64,000 nt of DNA. Origin: Geosiphon pyriformis (Eukaryota; Glomeromycota; Glomeromycetes; Archaeosporales; Geosiphonaceae). The number at the start of each line of letters is the position of its first letter. Positions within the stretch are counted from its first letter, which is position 1. Both the position numbers and the translations under genes were made by a program. This document shows, piece by piece, positions 11,957 to 25,134 of the stretch. The notes under the pieces were generated by a model that was not told the DNA's origin, did no database searches, and saw nothing but the letters and a program-made list of their open reading frames with translations. Where the stretch lies: the NCBI GenBank assembly GCA_016748015.1, contig JAAOMT010000639.1:224880-288879 (forward strand). The letters are read 5' to 3'.

Positions 11957-12790
11957 TGTTATTACTTATACAAAATAGAAATAATAATAATTAAATAAAG
12001 TAAATAAAAAATAAATATAGTAAAAAGAGAAATTCTAAAATTTTTTTTAGGATTTCTAAATTCCAGAAATTTATTTAACAAGAATTACAAGATTGCAGAA
12101 TTTCAAAAAAACTTACAAAAAATTGAAGAATTTCAAAAAATCTTATATAATAAGAATTATGTATATATAGCAATAAAATTAAAAGTGAAAAAAAACAGAC
12201 TAGTTTTTAAAAATAAGTAGTTATATACAAGTTTTTCCTAATTTTTTCTTTAAAAATTAGTTTTTATTACTTGAAATAAAATTTTATTTATATTAAACAT
12301 TATTTACTATAAAATTTATGTTATTATTATCATTGATTTGAAATATTTATTACTTTTACTTCATTAACAACTTATGCTAATAATTGTTAATATTTAATTA
12401 TATTAAAACAATAATTTTTGATCATGACTATTAATAGAATTTTAATTTTTTATTTTAATTTTTTATTTTTTTGTTATTTTTTTTCTTTTGTTTTCTTTGT
12501 TGTTTACTATTAATTAAAAAATTAAGTGTTAAAATATTGATATTAAGAATAGTTTAGTAAAAAATTTGTGAAACAAGGATAACAAACTTAAAAAAAAGAA
12601 TAATTTATTAAAAAAACACAACTGCCAAATTAAACTAATTTTTATGTTAAAGAAAAAAATTCAAGAAAAAACCACTAATAGAATCTTTGTTTATTATACA
12701 AAAACTCAATTAAAATTTTCAATCAGAAGCCTTTTAGAATTTATTAATATAATTAGCTATTAAGCACTAAGTTACAAGTTTGTTATTTAT
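11957..12790 (+). repeat. Decayed family-1 LTR with short gag leader
   Basis: It starts TGTTATTACTTATA, with the TGTTA terminus expected from copy B, and is collinear with the 7055-7924 LTR. It has U3 repeats of the ACAGAATTTC type (12040-12140), a TATA box (12162-12169), a TTTTTGATCATGACTATTAATAG segment near 12415 and a GCACTAAGTTACAAGTTTGTTATTT end. Downstream, near 12830-12850, AAAAGTGGTAAAATTAA matches the gag start of copies B and C. It is therefore a 5' LTR with a stub of internal sequence. Confidence 0.75.
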
Positions 12791-12795
12791 AATAG

Positions 12796-15335
12796 CATAT
12801 TGAAATTACAAAAGTACTATAAAAAAACAAATCTAAAAGTGGTAAAATTAATTAGTTTTTTATTAAAACCTTGATACTATAAGTCTATAGTTTCAGTTAA
12901 AAAAAAAATAGGACTTAAATTGTTCTGGTCTTGTTCTAATTATTAACTGTAATTGTTTTTTTGACTTTTGTAATCTATATATATGTGTTTTTTTTTACTG
13001 AAAAATTTTTTTAGTCTAATAATATTTCTGTATGCTATAACCTAAGTAATAAGAATTTGTTTAATTATTAATAAAAAAGATACTAAAAAAAATATGTTCA
13101 ATTGCTTTGTTAAACTTAAAGCTGATTGTTTTTTTTTGTTAATTGCTATAATAAATTGAAATAATAATATTCTTTTTAAAAAAGTAGTTCTTAATTTGGT
13201 TAATAGTCATAATAAAAGTTGTGTTTAAAAAGAAGTATTTTCGACTATTGGTTGCTAAGATAAGACTTTTAAACAAGAATTTGTATTTTCTTAAAAATTT
13301 AGTTCAAAAATTTCAGTTAAAGTCTTAAAAATAAAAATTCCCAAAAGTTTTCAAAGTTTTTGATTATAATTTAGTAAGTTGATTAAGTAAAATTCTGTTT
13401 TTTAGAGTTTAATAATATAAAAAAATTATTAATAAGAGAAATCTTGACTTTTATTAACTGTAAGTAAATTTTTTTTTGTGTGATTTGTATATTATTATTG
13501 GAGTTAAACTTAAATTCTTTGAAGTTAGATTTTAATATTTGTTTTCTTTTTAAATAAGAGTACTACTTTTGGATATATAATTTAATTTCTTTGTTAATTA
13601 AGAAAAAAGTTTTAGTTATACTTTTTTTGGTAATTAAAGTTAAATATATTAATAATTATTAGTAAATTTGTTTTTCAAGTTTTCTGTATCTATTATTTAG
13701 CTTAATAGATAGTTAATTTTAATATATATATAATAAATAAAATTGCTTTTGGTAATAATAGTTTTTGTTAATATTTTAAAGTCTTCTCTAAAGTAATAAT
13801 ATAATATTTTTTCAAATAACAAGTAAGCTTTTTTTATAGTTTTAATAGTTACTATTTTTGTAAATTTCTAAAGTATTTTGTCTTTATAAATTTTATAATT
13901 TTACAAAAAGCACTAAATATTATAAATAAACTTAGTAGAGTATTATAATAATATTTGGTGCTCTAAATTTAAGTAAAAAAGCTGTGGTGTTTCTTTTAAA
14001 TATATAAAAAACATGTTAAATTTATTAGTCTTTAAAGATTTTTGCTATATGTAAATTTACTTATAAAGTTTCTTTCTTTTACCAAACTATTACAAAGTTT
14101 ATTTTTAGACAGATAATTTCTAATGTTGTTGTTCCACAAGAAAAAATCCAAAAAAAATCAAAAAAAAAAAACAAGCCAAATTTTTGTAATATTTACTGGT
14201 TAAAATAAAAACATATTGTTAATTTAGTTAAAAATAAGAAAATATTAGTTAAGTAGATGAAAATAAAAGATTATTTAGATAATATAAACAATAACCAAAG
14301 AAATATATTTGCTAATATTGTTACTTATTTATATCTGTTTTTTGTATATTATATTTAAAAAAAAATTGTATTAGTTAATAATTAAACAGTATCAAATAAT
14401 GTCTATTATTTTGTGCATAATTTTTATAAATTAATTAGTTATGCCAAATAAAAAACAGATTCTAGTTTAGGAATTATAGCAGATTTATTTATTTACTATA
14501 TTAATTGGCTATATACAATATTAGTTTAATATTTAGATACTTATATATATATTAAATTTACTAGCAGAGTGTTTTCAAATCTGCACACATATTTTATAAA
14601 AACTATTTATAAAAAATTACCAGTTGCTATTAAGAAAAAACTTTATAACAAATATTACTTTAGTATTTTGTATTTAATATATAGTAAAGTAAAAGTCTCT
14701 AATCATGTTTTTATTTATTTAAATAATATTGGTTTACATAAAAATTTAGTGAAAAAAATGATTTCTTATTAAAAATTTTTAGTTAATATTAGTGTTTTTC
14801 TGGCATTAATAATTGTTTAGAATATTTTGTTAAGTTTATTAAACATTAATAAATATAAAATTATTGATAAGAGTTTTGTCATAAAAAGTTAGTTTGAAAA
14901 AATAGTATTAATATTTAAAGATAAGAAAAAAACTGTTTTAGTGTTAGTAGAATTTGTTTACAAATATGTTAAGCATTAAAAAATAATAATATAAGCAATT
15001 AAATCTAAATTCAGAGTAGATATAAAAAATAAAAACTTGGTAAGTAATATAGAAATAATTTTGAGACTATTATGTTTTATATTGTTTTAGTTGTTAGATA
15101 GTATTGTTTATTTGCTTGGAATTAATAAGACATTTACAGTTGGTTTTGGTTTTTGTAAATTTTGTTTGTTTTTTTCTGGTTTAAATAGTAATATTGTGGT
15201 TCAAATAAGTATATAATATGGTCTTAATTGATCTAAGTAACTAATTATATATAAAAAGTATGTGAATTATATCTAGTTAAAAACTTTTAATTTGTTTCTT
15301 TATACTAAATAATAATTAGAATACACTCATTAAAT
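12796..15335 (+). mobile_element. LINE M relic (ORF2 3' part and tail)
   Basis: This is an ancient + strand LINE recognised in fragments. They are a VVLNLV segment near 13185 (compare VVLDYLV of LINE J), a YYFVHNFYKLISYA segment at about 14405-14450, the region after RNase H at 14569-14772 (KKLPVAIKKKLYNKYY and NHVF), and VGFGFCKFCLFFSGL at about 15130-15185. The 3' end ACACTCATTAAAT at about 15322-15335 matches the CACTCGTTAAAAT tail of LINE J. Frames are broken throughout. It is nested with the LTR at 11957, although exact boundaries on its 5' side cannot be placed. Confidence 0.75.
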
Positions 15336-15554
15336 AATTAAATTAAAAAATTAAAAACAAAACAAATGTAATTATCAATTTAAAAATCCAAGTTATTAAT
15401 TTTAAAAATAATACAATCAAAAAAAGTTTAATCTATTTAATTTTAAATATATATATAAAAATTTTAATACTGTTTTTTATTAAAATTAATTGACAAATAA
15501 AAATAGTTTTAAAAATTTTAAAAATTTAAAATACATAATAGTATTATTATAGAT
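15336..15554. other. AT-rich spacer
   Basis: About 220 bp of AT-rich sequence between the LINE M tail and the left LTR of element D. No feature is seen. Confidence 0.5.
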
Positions 15555-16243
15555 TGAAATAATAAGCTAATAAATAACAAGAGAAAACATGATTATAAAA
15601 TAATAGAATGGATTAAAAAAAATTTAACTTTAAAGAACAAATTGAATAAATATAAATTTAATATATAAGATTAGTCTTATAAAATATCTTAGTTATTATT
15701 TTTTTAAAAGATAACTGAAAAATCTAAAAGTAGAAAAATAGTCTATAATGTTAACAAATAATAAAACATTAGTATAATTATATGCTTTATGTTAGTACTC
15801 TTAGAATTTTATATCAAATATTAGATGTATTTTTCAATTATGTTTTATTTAATAATTTTCAAATGCTATAATTATATAAATTAAAAAAAAGGTAAGTAAA
15901 TGCCAACAAATAATTTTTTATTTTAAGATATTCAGATATTGGAAGGTAAAAAAAAGAGAAATAAATAATATTAAAAAAATTAAAATAATAATTATTATTT
16001 TATTTATTCTTAATTATTAATATATATATTTTTATAGCTAAAAAACTTATTATTTATATAATTATTAAAAGTGATTAATAACTAGATTATTAATTAGATT
16101 AATAATTAGATTATTGATTAAATCAATAATTAGATTAACAGTTAGATTAATAATTACTATCTAAAAATAAAATGGCTAATTATATAATATTAATAGCTAA
16201 TACATATAATAACTAATAAAAACTATAAATTTCAACTATAATA
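15555..16243 (-). repeat. LTR of element D (3' LTR in element orientation)
   Basis: About 689 bp, starting TGAAATAATAAGCTAA on the + strand and ending TTTCAACTATAATA. It aligns along its length with 22464-23128, sharing TGCTTTATGTTAGTACT, CAAATGCTATAATTATAT and AATGGCTAATTATATAA. A local array of TTAATAATTAGATTA units at about 16070-16160 is more extended here than in the other LTR. Confidence 0.9.
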
Positions 16244-17399
16244 TTATTTTCTCTAAAAAAATTGAGCTTCAATGAAATCAAGCTATTTCTAAAATATTCT
16301 AACTAAAAAATTTTGGTTAATTCAAAATTAACTAGTTTGTTAAAGTTTTTTATAGATAAGATATATAATACTTGAAGTAAAATAAGTTTTGTATTTAAAA
16401 AACCAAATTTTTGTATAAGAGTTTTGGCTTTTTTAGCAATAGTTAAAACTCTAAAAATATTTAATTATATAATATCCAAAATTTTTATTTGTATTTCTGA
16501 AATTGTTTTCTTTATGAACTTTATGTTTTTTACGATTTTTTCAAAACAACCATATAATTTCAATTGTTTTTTATATAATAAGTTTTTGTTTATGGGCAAA
16601 ATTTTTTGGATTGTTTTTTTAATTGTAATAAAAGGTATAAGTATTATTGCTATTATGCTTTTTAACAAGTATTTATTCATTTTGCTATCAAATTTTTTTT
16701 TTGATAGTAGTTTTCTTTAGTCTAATAATAGTATATTCTACTATTATTAATTATAATAATCTGTTTTTTAATGTTTAAAGTAATATTTGAATAATTTTTA
16801 ATTTAATACTTATAAAAAATATAGAAAACATTTTAAATATTTTGATCCAGAAAATAATTGTTTATGTTAATTAAAAATAACTCTGTTTTAAAAATAATAC
16901 ATTTATTAATATCTGATTTTTGTTGATTATTTGAGCTAGTATTATCACAACAAATAACCAATTAGATTATTTGTAATATTTTTAAGTTATGTCCCATAAA
17001 CAAAACAATTATTGAAGATTGTTTTATATTAATCTTATAAAATATAAAAACCATTATTTAAAACTTTATTAACTATAAAGAGTTTTTTTTACTGGCTAAA
17101 AAATTTATTATCATAAATATTATTTCTGTTTAAGTGGTATTCTAAAACTAAGTTACTAATACTTAAGAAAAGTGTTTTATAGGTTTTTTTTCTTAAGCTT
17201 TTTTATCTTTTTAAAAGCAATTATTTATGTTTCTACTAATAAGTCAAAAATAATATTAAGTCTTTTTTGTAAAATGTTTTTGTAATTTTTTATTGTAATT
17301 TTTTTAAATAGTATTGTTTTAATATTTGTTTTATTGGTAGAATTGCTATTTTATTTATAAAACAGATAAAAAGTTTATAACTTATTATGTTATAATTTA

Positions 17400-17970
17400 T
17401 AGTTTTATAAACAAACAAAGCTAAAAGTAGTACTTTGTTTTATAAGTTTGTTTTTTTATTGGTTTTGGCTAAAATTTTATATACTGTTCTATTAAAATAT
17501 TCTACTAAATTATTTGTTTAGAGATAATAAAAAAAAAGTTTATAATATATTCTTATTTTTCTACAAAGTTTTTTAATTAATGTACTAAAAAAAATTTTTC
17601 TTTTATTAAATAAAAGTTTTTTGAAACAACCATAGTAACAAATAATATCTTTATAAATAAAATTAGCTATAAAGACTGCTATTTGATCTGAAATAGCTTT
17701 TGTTTCTATCTACTTTGTAAAATAATTGGTAACTGTAATAATATATTTATTATTATTAGAAATTATTATTAAAAGCTCAACAATATTTATACTAATTTTG
17801 TTAAATAGTTAACTAATAAAGATTGAATAAATATTTTTTTCGATTGGGCTTTCTTTTTTTTTGGCAGATATTACAAATTTTAATGTAATCAATAATGTTT
17901 TTTTCTAAGATAGATTAATAATAACAAGTTAAAGTTTTTTGAATTGTTTTAGTCTTTTCAAAGTATTTAA
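17400..17970 (-). pseudogene. Integrase fragments of element D
   Basis: On the - strand, CNICQKKK near 17870 is the second half of an HHCC zinc-binding region. TNNLVEYFNRTVY at about 17475-17520 matches the conserved NGLVERFN segment with the catalytic Glu kept. The sequence between is decayed, and the two core Asp positions could not be placed with confidence. Confidence 0.7.
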
Positions 17971-18949
17971 CTAATAGATCAATGTATATATTGTAAATTA
18001 CAATTTTTTTTTCAAATTTAATGACTTTTTAGGAATGATTAAAATTTTTTTTATTTCTTTTATATAATTAGTTTTAACAGATTAAATAAAAATTTAATTG
18101 TTTTTACAAATTTTTTTTTGTTGTTAAATATAATTCAATAAATATTGTTTTTTATCCAGAAATTTTATTAAAGCAGAATAGTTGTTCAAGTTCATTATTA
18201 TATTTGTTTAAGAGGAAGTTATTAATAATTAAGTTGGTTTGATTTGAAAAAGTTATACTATTATTGAATGATAAGTCTAAAAAAAACATTAGCATTTTGA
18301 TGATAAACTTCTTTGCAATATTGTATATTATAATTGAATTTATTCAGATAGAGTATTTAGTAAGTTATTTTTTTATGTTCTAGCTTTTTTTGTTATATAG
18401 CCAAACTAAAACTTGGTAATCTGTTATTACCAAAAACTTTATATTAAGAAGATACTTACTCTAGTAATTAGTAGATTATACTACTATTAAATATTTTTGT
18501 TCTATAATAGAATAATTTTGTTTTATTAAATAGAGAGATCTACTAGTATAAGCTATAATGTGTTTTTTATTATCTTTGTTTTTTTAAGATAAAATAGTAC
18601 TAAATCCAAAGCCAGATGTATTAGTATAAAAGATAAAAAATTGATTCAAATTAGATTGCTTAAGAATTGGTTCAATAATTAACTTTTCTTTAAAGTTTCA
18701 AAAACTTTTTGTTAATATGTATTCTAATAATAATTGACAGTTTTTTTGAGTAGCTAATTGAAAAAAAATACAATTTTTGAGAAATCTTTAACAAACTTTT
18801 AATAATAAAAAGCCAAATCAAGAAAAAAACATAGTTTATAAATGTTTATTAGTTGTTTAATATTTTGGATTTTTTCAATCTTGGCTGAATTAGGAAAGAT
18901 TTTATCTTTATAATAAGATAACCAAAGAATTAAATAGATTGATGTTCAA

Positions 18950-19500
18950 AAAAAAATTTAATTAGATTGATTTTAAGATTAGTATTTCTAAAAAAATCAA
19001 AAACTTTCTGCAAATATTTAAGATATTTATCTCAGATTTTTGAATATACTATTATATTGTTTAAGTAAATTAGAACAAAGTTTTTTTTTATGAATTCAAA
19101 TACTTTGTTTATTAAGTATTAAAAAGTAAGAGAAATATTAATAAGACCAAAAAGCATAATTGTAAATTTATAAGTATTATACTTAGTAATAAAAACAGTT
19201 TTCTTTCTGCTTTTTGAATTTATATTTACTTGTTAAAATTCAACAGTTAGATTAATAATTAAGAAGAAAGCAGCACTATTAAATTGGTCTAACATTGTAT
19301 TAATCTTGAAAAATAAATATATGTCTTTTTTAATAATAGTATTTAATTGGCAGTAGTTAATATAAAAGCATAAGATTCTATTTTTTTTGGATATTATTAC
19401 AACTAAAAAGACTTATTTACTCTTGGTTTCTTGTATAAATCCAAAATTTTTTATCTGGCTTATTTTTTTCTTGATGAATTTATTATTGTAATAATTAAAT
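18950..19500 (-). pseudogene. Reverse transcriptase of element D (inactive)
   Basis: Read on the - strand: INTMLDQFNSAAFF and INLTVEF at about 19240-19315, TVFITKYNTYKF and MLFGLIN at about 19150-19200, and FVLIYLNNIIVYSKI at about 19030-19080. These match the Ty3 RT blocks in order. The active site at 19056-19067 reads YLNN in place of YLDD. The domain is full of stops and is dead. Confidence 0.85.
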
Positions 19501-20189
19501 TGATAAGACTTTAGGTAGATAGAACAAGTTTTTTTAATAGTAATAGTGTGTTGTATTACATAAGTACATTTAAGAATATCATTTTTTTTAATATAACTGA
19601 ACTGTTTTTAACCAGTAGGTTTTTAATGTTTATTTTTTTTCTTTAGAAAAAAGTTTTTTTTGTTTTATAGTTAGTGATTAAATTTCAAATAATTTATTTT
19701 CAAAAAACTTTTGTATTTCTTTTATTTTTTCTTTTGGTATTAGGTTGATTGGTTTTTAATTTTTGTAATAAATTAAACAAAACATGCATTTATCACTAAA
19801 AAAATACAATAGTTTATTGTATTAATACCAAATATAAGAATTATATCATTAATAACTATATTTGGCTTTTTTGTCAAAAGTTTTTTTGAATATGTTATAG
19901 TAAGACCAACAAATTAGCTTATTATTTATGATGATTTTTTTTTGTTAGCTTTAAAATTGTCCAGTAATTTGCTATTGTTGATAAAGATAGTATAAACAAA
20001 TTTAACAGTTTTTTTTTATTTTTTTTTATTGCTTTCTTTATCATCTAATTTATTTAATTGTTCTTTTTGGTTTTGTTTGGTTACTAAAAAAGTTGTCTAA
20101 TAACAATATTTAACCATAATAGACTTCTTATCATACCTAATAATTAATTTATATAGTTTATAGTTAAGCAAAACTTTGGTTTTCTTAAG

Positions 20190-20444
20190 TCATTTATTGC
20201 CAACAATAATAGTGTATTCTTTGGTTTTAAAAACTTTTATGTTAATTTTAATGCTAATATCATTAATGCAAACAGAAACAGCTTTAGCAATACTAAGTTC
20301 TTTTTTTTTATTACTGTATATATTGATTATAGATCTAATAAAAAGTTTATTAATTTTTCTACTAATGGCTTTTAAGAAGTGTTTAATAATAATACTTACA
20401 AATAATCTACTGTTTAAAATCAAGTTAATAAAATAACCAGCCAT
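20190..20444 (-). pseudogene. Aspartic protease of element D (inactive)
   Basis: An open - strand stretch of 84 codons contains LILNSRLFVSII, which fits the retropepsin active-site loop (hydrophobic-D-S/T-G-S) with Asp changed to Asn and Gly to Arg. It continues with KHFLKAI and ends in YTIIVGN, the segment that in this element type leads to the spacer before RT. It would have cut the gag-pol precursor. Confidence 0.7.
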
Positions 20445-20779
20445 TTAGATTTTGTAAATTAAAAAAGTAATATTATTATTGTTAGTAAGTTCAATTTAAT
20501 AAGAGTACTTGTTAGTTTTTGATATTTTTTTTTTTGGAATTAAGAATTTTTTTTGAACTATCGATTAGTCATTAACTGATTAAAGATAATATAAACTAGA
20601 GTTTTTTTGAAATTTTTAACAATAAAATAGAGGCCAAATTTTTGTACTATTTTAAAAGTTTCAACTTTGAAGAGTTCTTAAAAACTTTAGTCTTTAATGA
20701 CTCATTATTATCAACAGTAAAAGTTAAAGCTTTGTTGAAATCTAAAATAAAATCAACTTTGGCTTTTTTTTTCTTGTGG

Positions 20780-22400
20780 ATTTAAAAAAGTTAATAGTTA
20801 GTTTATTCATATTATAATTATTATTAGTTAAGTTAAAAGCATAAAAAAGTTTTTTTTTGGTTGGTTTGTACTCTCACTTTTTGAAAGTATGCTTATCAGT
20901 TTAAAGGCTAATAAATAGTAACTTCTATTAAAAAATTTTTTTCAAAAAAATTAATGTTGGCATAATTAGATCTTTAATTAAAGACATTATTATTATTAAA
21001 TCTGTTATTTTAATTATTATTGTTTTTAGAAGCTGATAAAGACAATAGAAAATTGTTGCAGTTTTTTAAAAAGTGTCTAGTTAATCTACAATAATAGCAT
21101 ACAGATGAGCCATAATTTTGCTGTTTTTAGTAAAATATAGTTTAAATCTAGATCTTTATAATTGTTAGCTATTTTTGACTACTTGTGCCAAAGGCTTTAA
21201 TAGTCAAACAAAATTAGTTGTAAGTTTATTTATTAATTGTTTATTTAGGTTTTAAGTCTAAACAGCAAAAAAAATAGTAGCTATTTGGAAAGCAGAAGCA
21301 AAAACTAAAATGTTGATTTCAAATACATTCTTTAATTTTTTTCAATTTTTTGTGCAAGCTCAATGGCCATATTTATTGTGAGATTATTTTATAAGACCAA
21401 AAAAGACCAAAAAACATAAAATAAGTTGGTTTTTAATTTTTTTGTAAAAAAATAAATTTTTTGTTTTTCTGTTTAATTTTTTTAAAGTTTACTTATTTGA
21501 TAAGCTTTTTGATTGCTTTGGCATCCTTGATTACAACTTTACTAAAATTTTGAATTTTTTTTAATTCTATGTACTATTTGGAGATTAAAATAGAAGTTAT
21601 GAATTTGTTTTCAAATTAAATAATAAAAAAAGTGTTTTTTTTCTCAATATTTACTGGTATTCATTTAATAATTTTTTATTAAGCATTGATATTGGTTTTT
21701 TGTAAGAATTATGTTGTAAAAAAGCCTTAAAGATAGTTATTAAAAATTTGGAACTTATAATCAGCATTATATTAATTGGCTATAACTGTTCTTTTAAAGT
21801 TATTTAATTATTTAATTAGATCTTATATAGTGTTTCTGAATAATAATAATAAAGTATTATTTTTTTATCTTAAAATAGTATATATATTTTGAAAAACAGC
21901 CAAAATATTTGTTTACATAGAATCAACAGCTATTGGTTCAAAAGTAATTGTTTGTATAAAAAGATCTAATTCACTTAAAAAAAATCAAAAACAAGAGTGA
22001 TTTAATAACTTTTTTCTTCTGTTTTAAAAAAAGTTTCAATTAATTAATAAGCAGCAATTTAGATATAGATTTAATAATTCAAATATTCGAAATTAAGAAG
22101 CAGTTGGTTAAAAGTTGTTGAATATAAAAGTTAATTAATATAGTTGTTTTTTTCTTTAAGAATTTCTTTAAAGTAAACTTAATTAAAGAAAATAAATTAT
22201 ATAAACTATATAGATTTTAGTTAAATGTTTGTTCAAAAACCAATTCCAAAAATTTTAGAATTGTTTACTAGATTTTTTTTTAACAGAAAAACAGATCAAA
22301 TAAGAGAGTAGAAGATTGAGTTTAATAAAATCTAGATCATTTTTGTTGTGTGCTACAAAGTATTTTTCTAATTATTGTAACAGATATAAATAATTACCTA
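20780..22400 (-). pseudogene. gag of element D with decayed CCHC knuckle
   Basis: The - strand at 21061-21099 reads CYYCRLTRHFLKN, a zinc knuckle with spacing C-X2-C-X4-H whose last Cys is lost. The upstream part of gag (to about 22400) shows no intact domain. Confidence 0.55.
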
Positions 22401-22463
22401 TACAATAAAGAACAAAGTGAATTTTAACAATCTTACAGAAAACATTACTTTTATGTTATGAAT

Positions 22464-23128
22464 TAAAATAATAAGTTAACAGATAGCAAGAAAGAACAAG
22501 ATTGTAGAATAATGAAATAAATTAAAGAAAATTTAATTTTAAAAAGCAAATTAAATAAATATGAATTTAATATACAAAACCAGTTTCATAAAATATCTTA
22601 GTTGTTATTTTTTTCAAAAAATAATTAAGGAAATTAAAGATAGAAAGAAAGTTTATATTGTTAACAAATAATAACTTACTGGTATAATTCTATGCTTTAT
22701 GTTAGTACTTTTAAAATTTAATATCAAATATTAGATATGTTTTTCAGTCATATTTTATTTAATAATTTTCAAATGCTATAATTATATGAATTAAAAAAAG
22801 AGTAGATAAATATTAACAAGTAATTTTTTATTTCAAGATGTTCAAATACTTAAAAGTAGGGAAAAAAAAATAAGCAATATAAGAAAGATTAAGATAATAG
22901 TTGTTATTTTATTTATTTTTAATTATTAGTATATATATTTTTATAGTTAAGAGACTTATTACTTATATAGTTATTAAAAGTGGTTAATAATTAAATCAAT
23001 GATCAAATTATTGATTAAGTCAATAATTAAGTCAATGATTACTATCTAAAAATAAAATGGCTAATTATATAACATTAATGGCTAATACATATGATAATTA
23101 ATAAAAATTATGAGTTTCAACTGTAATA
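22464..23128 (-). repeat. LTR of element D (5' LTR in element orientation)
   Basis: About 665 bp, collinear with the repeat at 15555-16243. It starts TAAAATAATAAGTTAAC (ancestral TG) and ends TTTCAACTGTAATA on the + strand. It holds fewer copies of the TTAATAATTAGATTA-type units than its partner. Confidence 0.9.
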
Positions 23129-24449
23129 ATATATTAATATAAATTAATAAATATTATTTTAATATTAATAAAAATATTAAAAATAATTTTAATTTGTTAA
23201 AAAATATATTTAAAAAAACATTATAAAAATTACAATAATAAAAAAAACAATTATTAAAAAAATTCAAAAAAAAAATTGATTTAGTAAACAAAAAACTATT
23301 TTAATTTTTGTAATAGTATTAAAATAAAGATTATTTTTTTAATTATTTTTTAAATACTATTAGAATTAATAATATTTTAAAAAACAAAAAAACAAAAGTG
23401 TTTTAATTTTAATTTTATTAGTTTAATAAGTTAATTGGTTAAAGTTATGTATTAAAACATAATTTGTTTTGTTTTTAAAATTTATAAAAATTTAATATAT
23501 TAAGCAAATTAATTTTGACAAATATATTACTATGATTATTATTATTTACAGCCAAATTAAAATTAAGTACTATAATAAATACAGTTATAACAAAATTGGT
23601 AAAAACACCAATAAACCAAAAAAAAGCAATATTTTATTTTTTATAAAAAAAATTGGTTTCAAATTTAAAGAAAAAATGTTATTTTTTTGTTATTTTAGCT
23701 TTTTTAGTTATTTAAAGAAAAATAAAAAAATAGCTTAATTACTAATTTAAGATTAAAATTTCTAAAAATATTTATAGTAGTAATTAGTTACTTACTTAAA
23801 AAACATCTTAAATAAAAACACAAGAAAAAAAAGTTTTTTGTATATTTTATTAATATTCTTAATTTATTTATTTATTTTAATTAACAAATTAATATTTAAT
23901 TTTTTATAATATATAATAATATAAAAATTGTTTATTTAAATTCAAATTCCAAAAAAAACTTATATTATTTAGTTTTATAAATTTTACGTTTAGAATTAAA
24001 GCAAAAGAACAATTATTATTTTTTATAATATAATTAAAAAAGCTCATTTAGTATTAAAAACATTTTTTTCAACTAAAAGTTATTTTTTAATTAAAGTTTT
24101 TCTAAATAACACATCAAAAATACTTTTAGTATTATTACAACTATTATTAAAATTTCTAAGATTTTTATTAACAAACCAGTAATAAAACTATTGTTTTTTC
24201 TAGTTACTATTATTATTATCTTTCAAATAACCAGAAAAATAAAGTAATTAACACTATTATTAATTTTAACTTTTTTGCAATTTAAAAACATCAGCTCTGT
24301 ATTTTTTAAAACTTGAAACTTTTTATTACTGTTTTAAAACCTGTTTTTTTTATTAATCTTATTTAATAAATATAACAGATTCTAAACTAATCATTAACAA
24401 TGGTATTTTTTTAATTTAAAAATAGATATAAATTAATATTTATTATTAA
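23129..24449. other. AT-rich spacer, no gene supported
   Basis: About 1.3 kb of AT-rich, homopolymer-rich DNA. An open stretch at 23532-23738 is lysine, isoleucine and phenylalanine rich, as expected from the base composition, and matches nothing recognised. Confidence 0.5.
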
Positions 24450-25134
24450 AATTTCCTTTTGGAAAGAACGAAGAGAGAAATTATTGATAAATCTGGGACT
24501 TGTATGAGAAAGCCCAATTGATCAGAATTGTAAATTTTATTCAAGAATGAGAAATTCTATTTCATAAGTTCCAATTCTTATATAAGGTTCACCTCAGCTA
24601 AAGAAAATTCAAATTATCAAAAAAAATTTAATTATTATTTGAAAAAATCAAGCAGGTTCCAATTTGGATAAATGAAATAAGTTTTCGAGACGCCTTTTAA
24701 TGTGATCTCACGTAAATTTATAGATGGTTTTCTTTCATTAAAAATTTTATGTGTTATAAAGTATTTACAAGTTTTATTTGAATATTTCAAAAATTTTGAC
24801 AAAATACCAAGATGGTATTCTTTTAAATAATCCTCGGCTGAAATTTTGAAAAGATGACAATTATCAGTTAGTTCCCTTAAGTTTGCCCATATTTAATTTT
24901 AAGAAATGGGGAAACTTTCAAGTGAAAATGAAGCTAACCATTCACAAACAAAAATATCTCTCAGATTATCTAAATATTTATATTCCTGATAAAAAGATCT
25001 TGCTGAATGTGTATTTTTATTATGTAAATTTCGAGTCAAATATTTTTTCAAATTCCTAATTACAAAAAACACCCTTCTTTCTTATCTGCTTATAAATTCT
25101 CGATATGTGAATTCCTTTTAAATTTGAAAGAAAT
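24450..25134 (+). promoter_or_regulatory. Upstream region of the lipase-like gene
   Basis: Composition shifts at about 24450 to a less AT-extreme, non-repetitive sequence that continues into the gene, so this is probably its 5' intergenic region and promoter. A TATA-like TATAAA lies at 25091-25096, 39-44 bases before the ATG at 25135. The ATG context is AAAT-ATG-AA. No other gene is recognised in it on either strand. Confidence 0.5.

Larger units (their letters stand above)
15555..23128 (-). mobile_element. Ty3/Gypsy element D, both LTRs, heavily decayed
   Basis: Long direct repeats at 15555-16243 and 22464-23128 bracket about 6.2 kb that reads, on the - strand, as a Ty3 element: gag with a CCHC knuckle, protease, RT and integrase in order from right to left. 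There is no dUTPase between protease and RT, and the LTRs are unrelated to family 1. Nearly all frames are broken. Catalytic residues are changed in protease and RT. No matching target duplication was found, as expected with this degree of decay. Confidence 0.85.

Noticed and set aside
16424-16720. Open frame with hydrophobic, membrane-like text
   Set aside because: It is antisense to element D and its hydrophobicity follows from T-rich sequence.
23532-23738. 68-codon open frame as a small gene
   Set aside because: Lysine, isoleucine and phenylalanine rich as expected from AT bias; no signal, motif or neighbour support.
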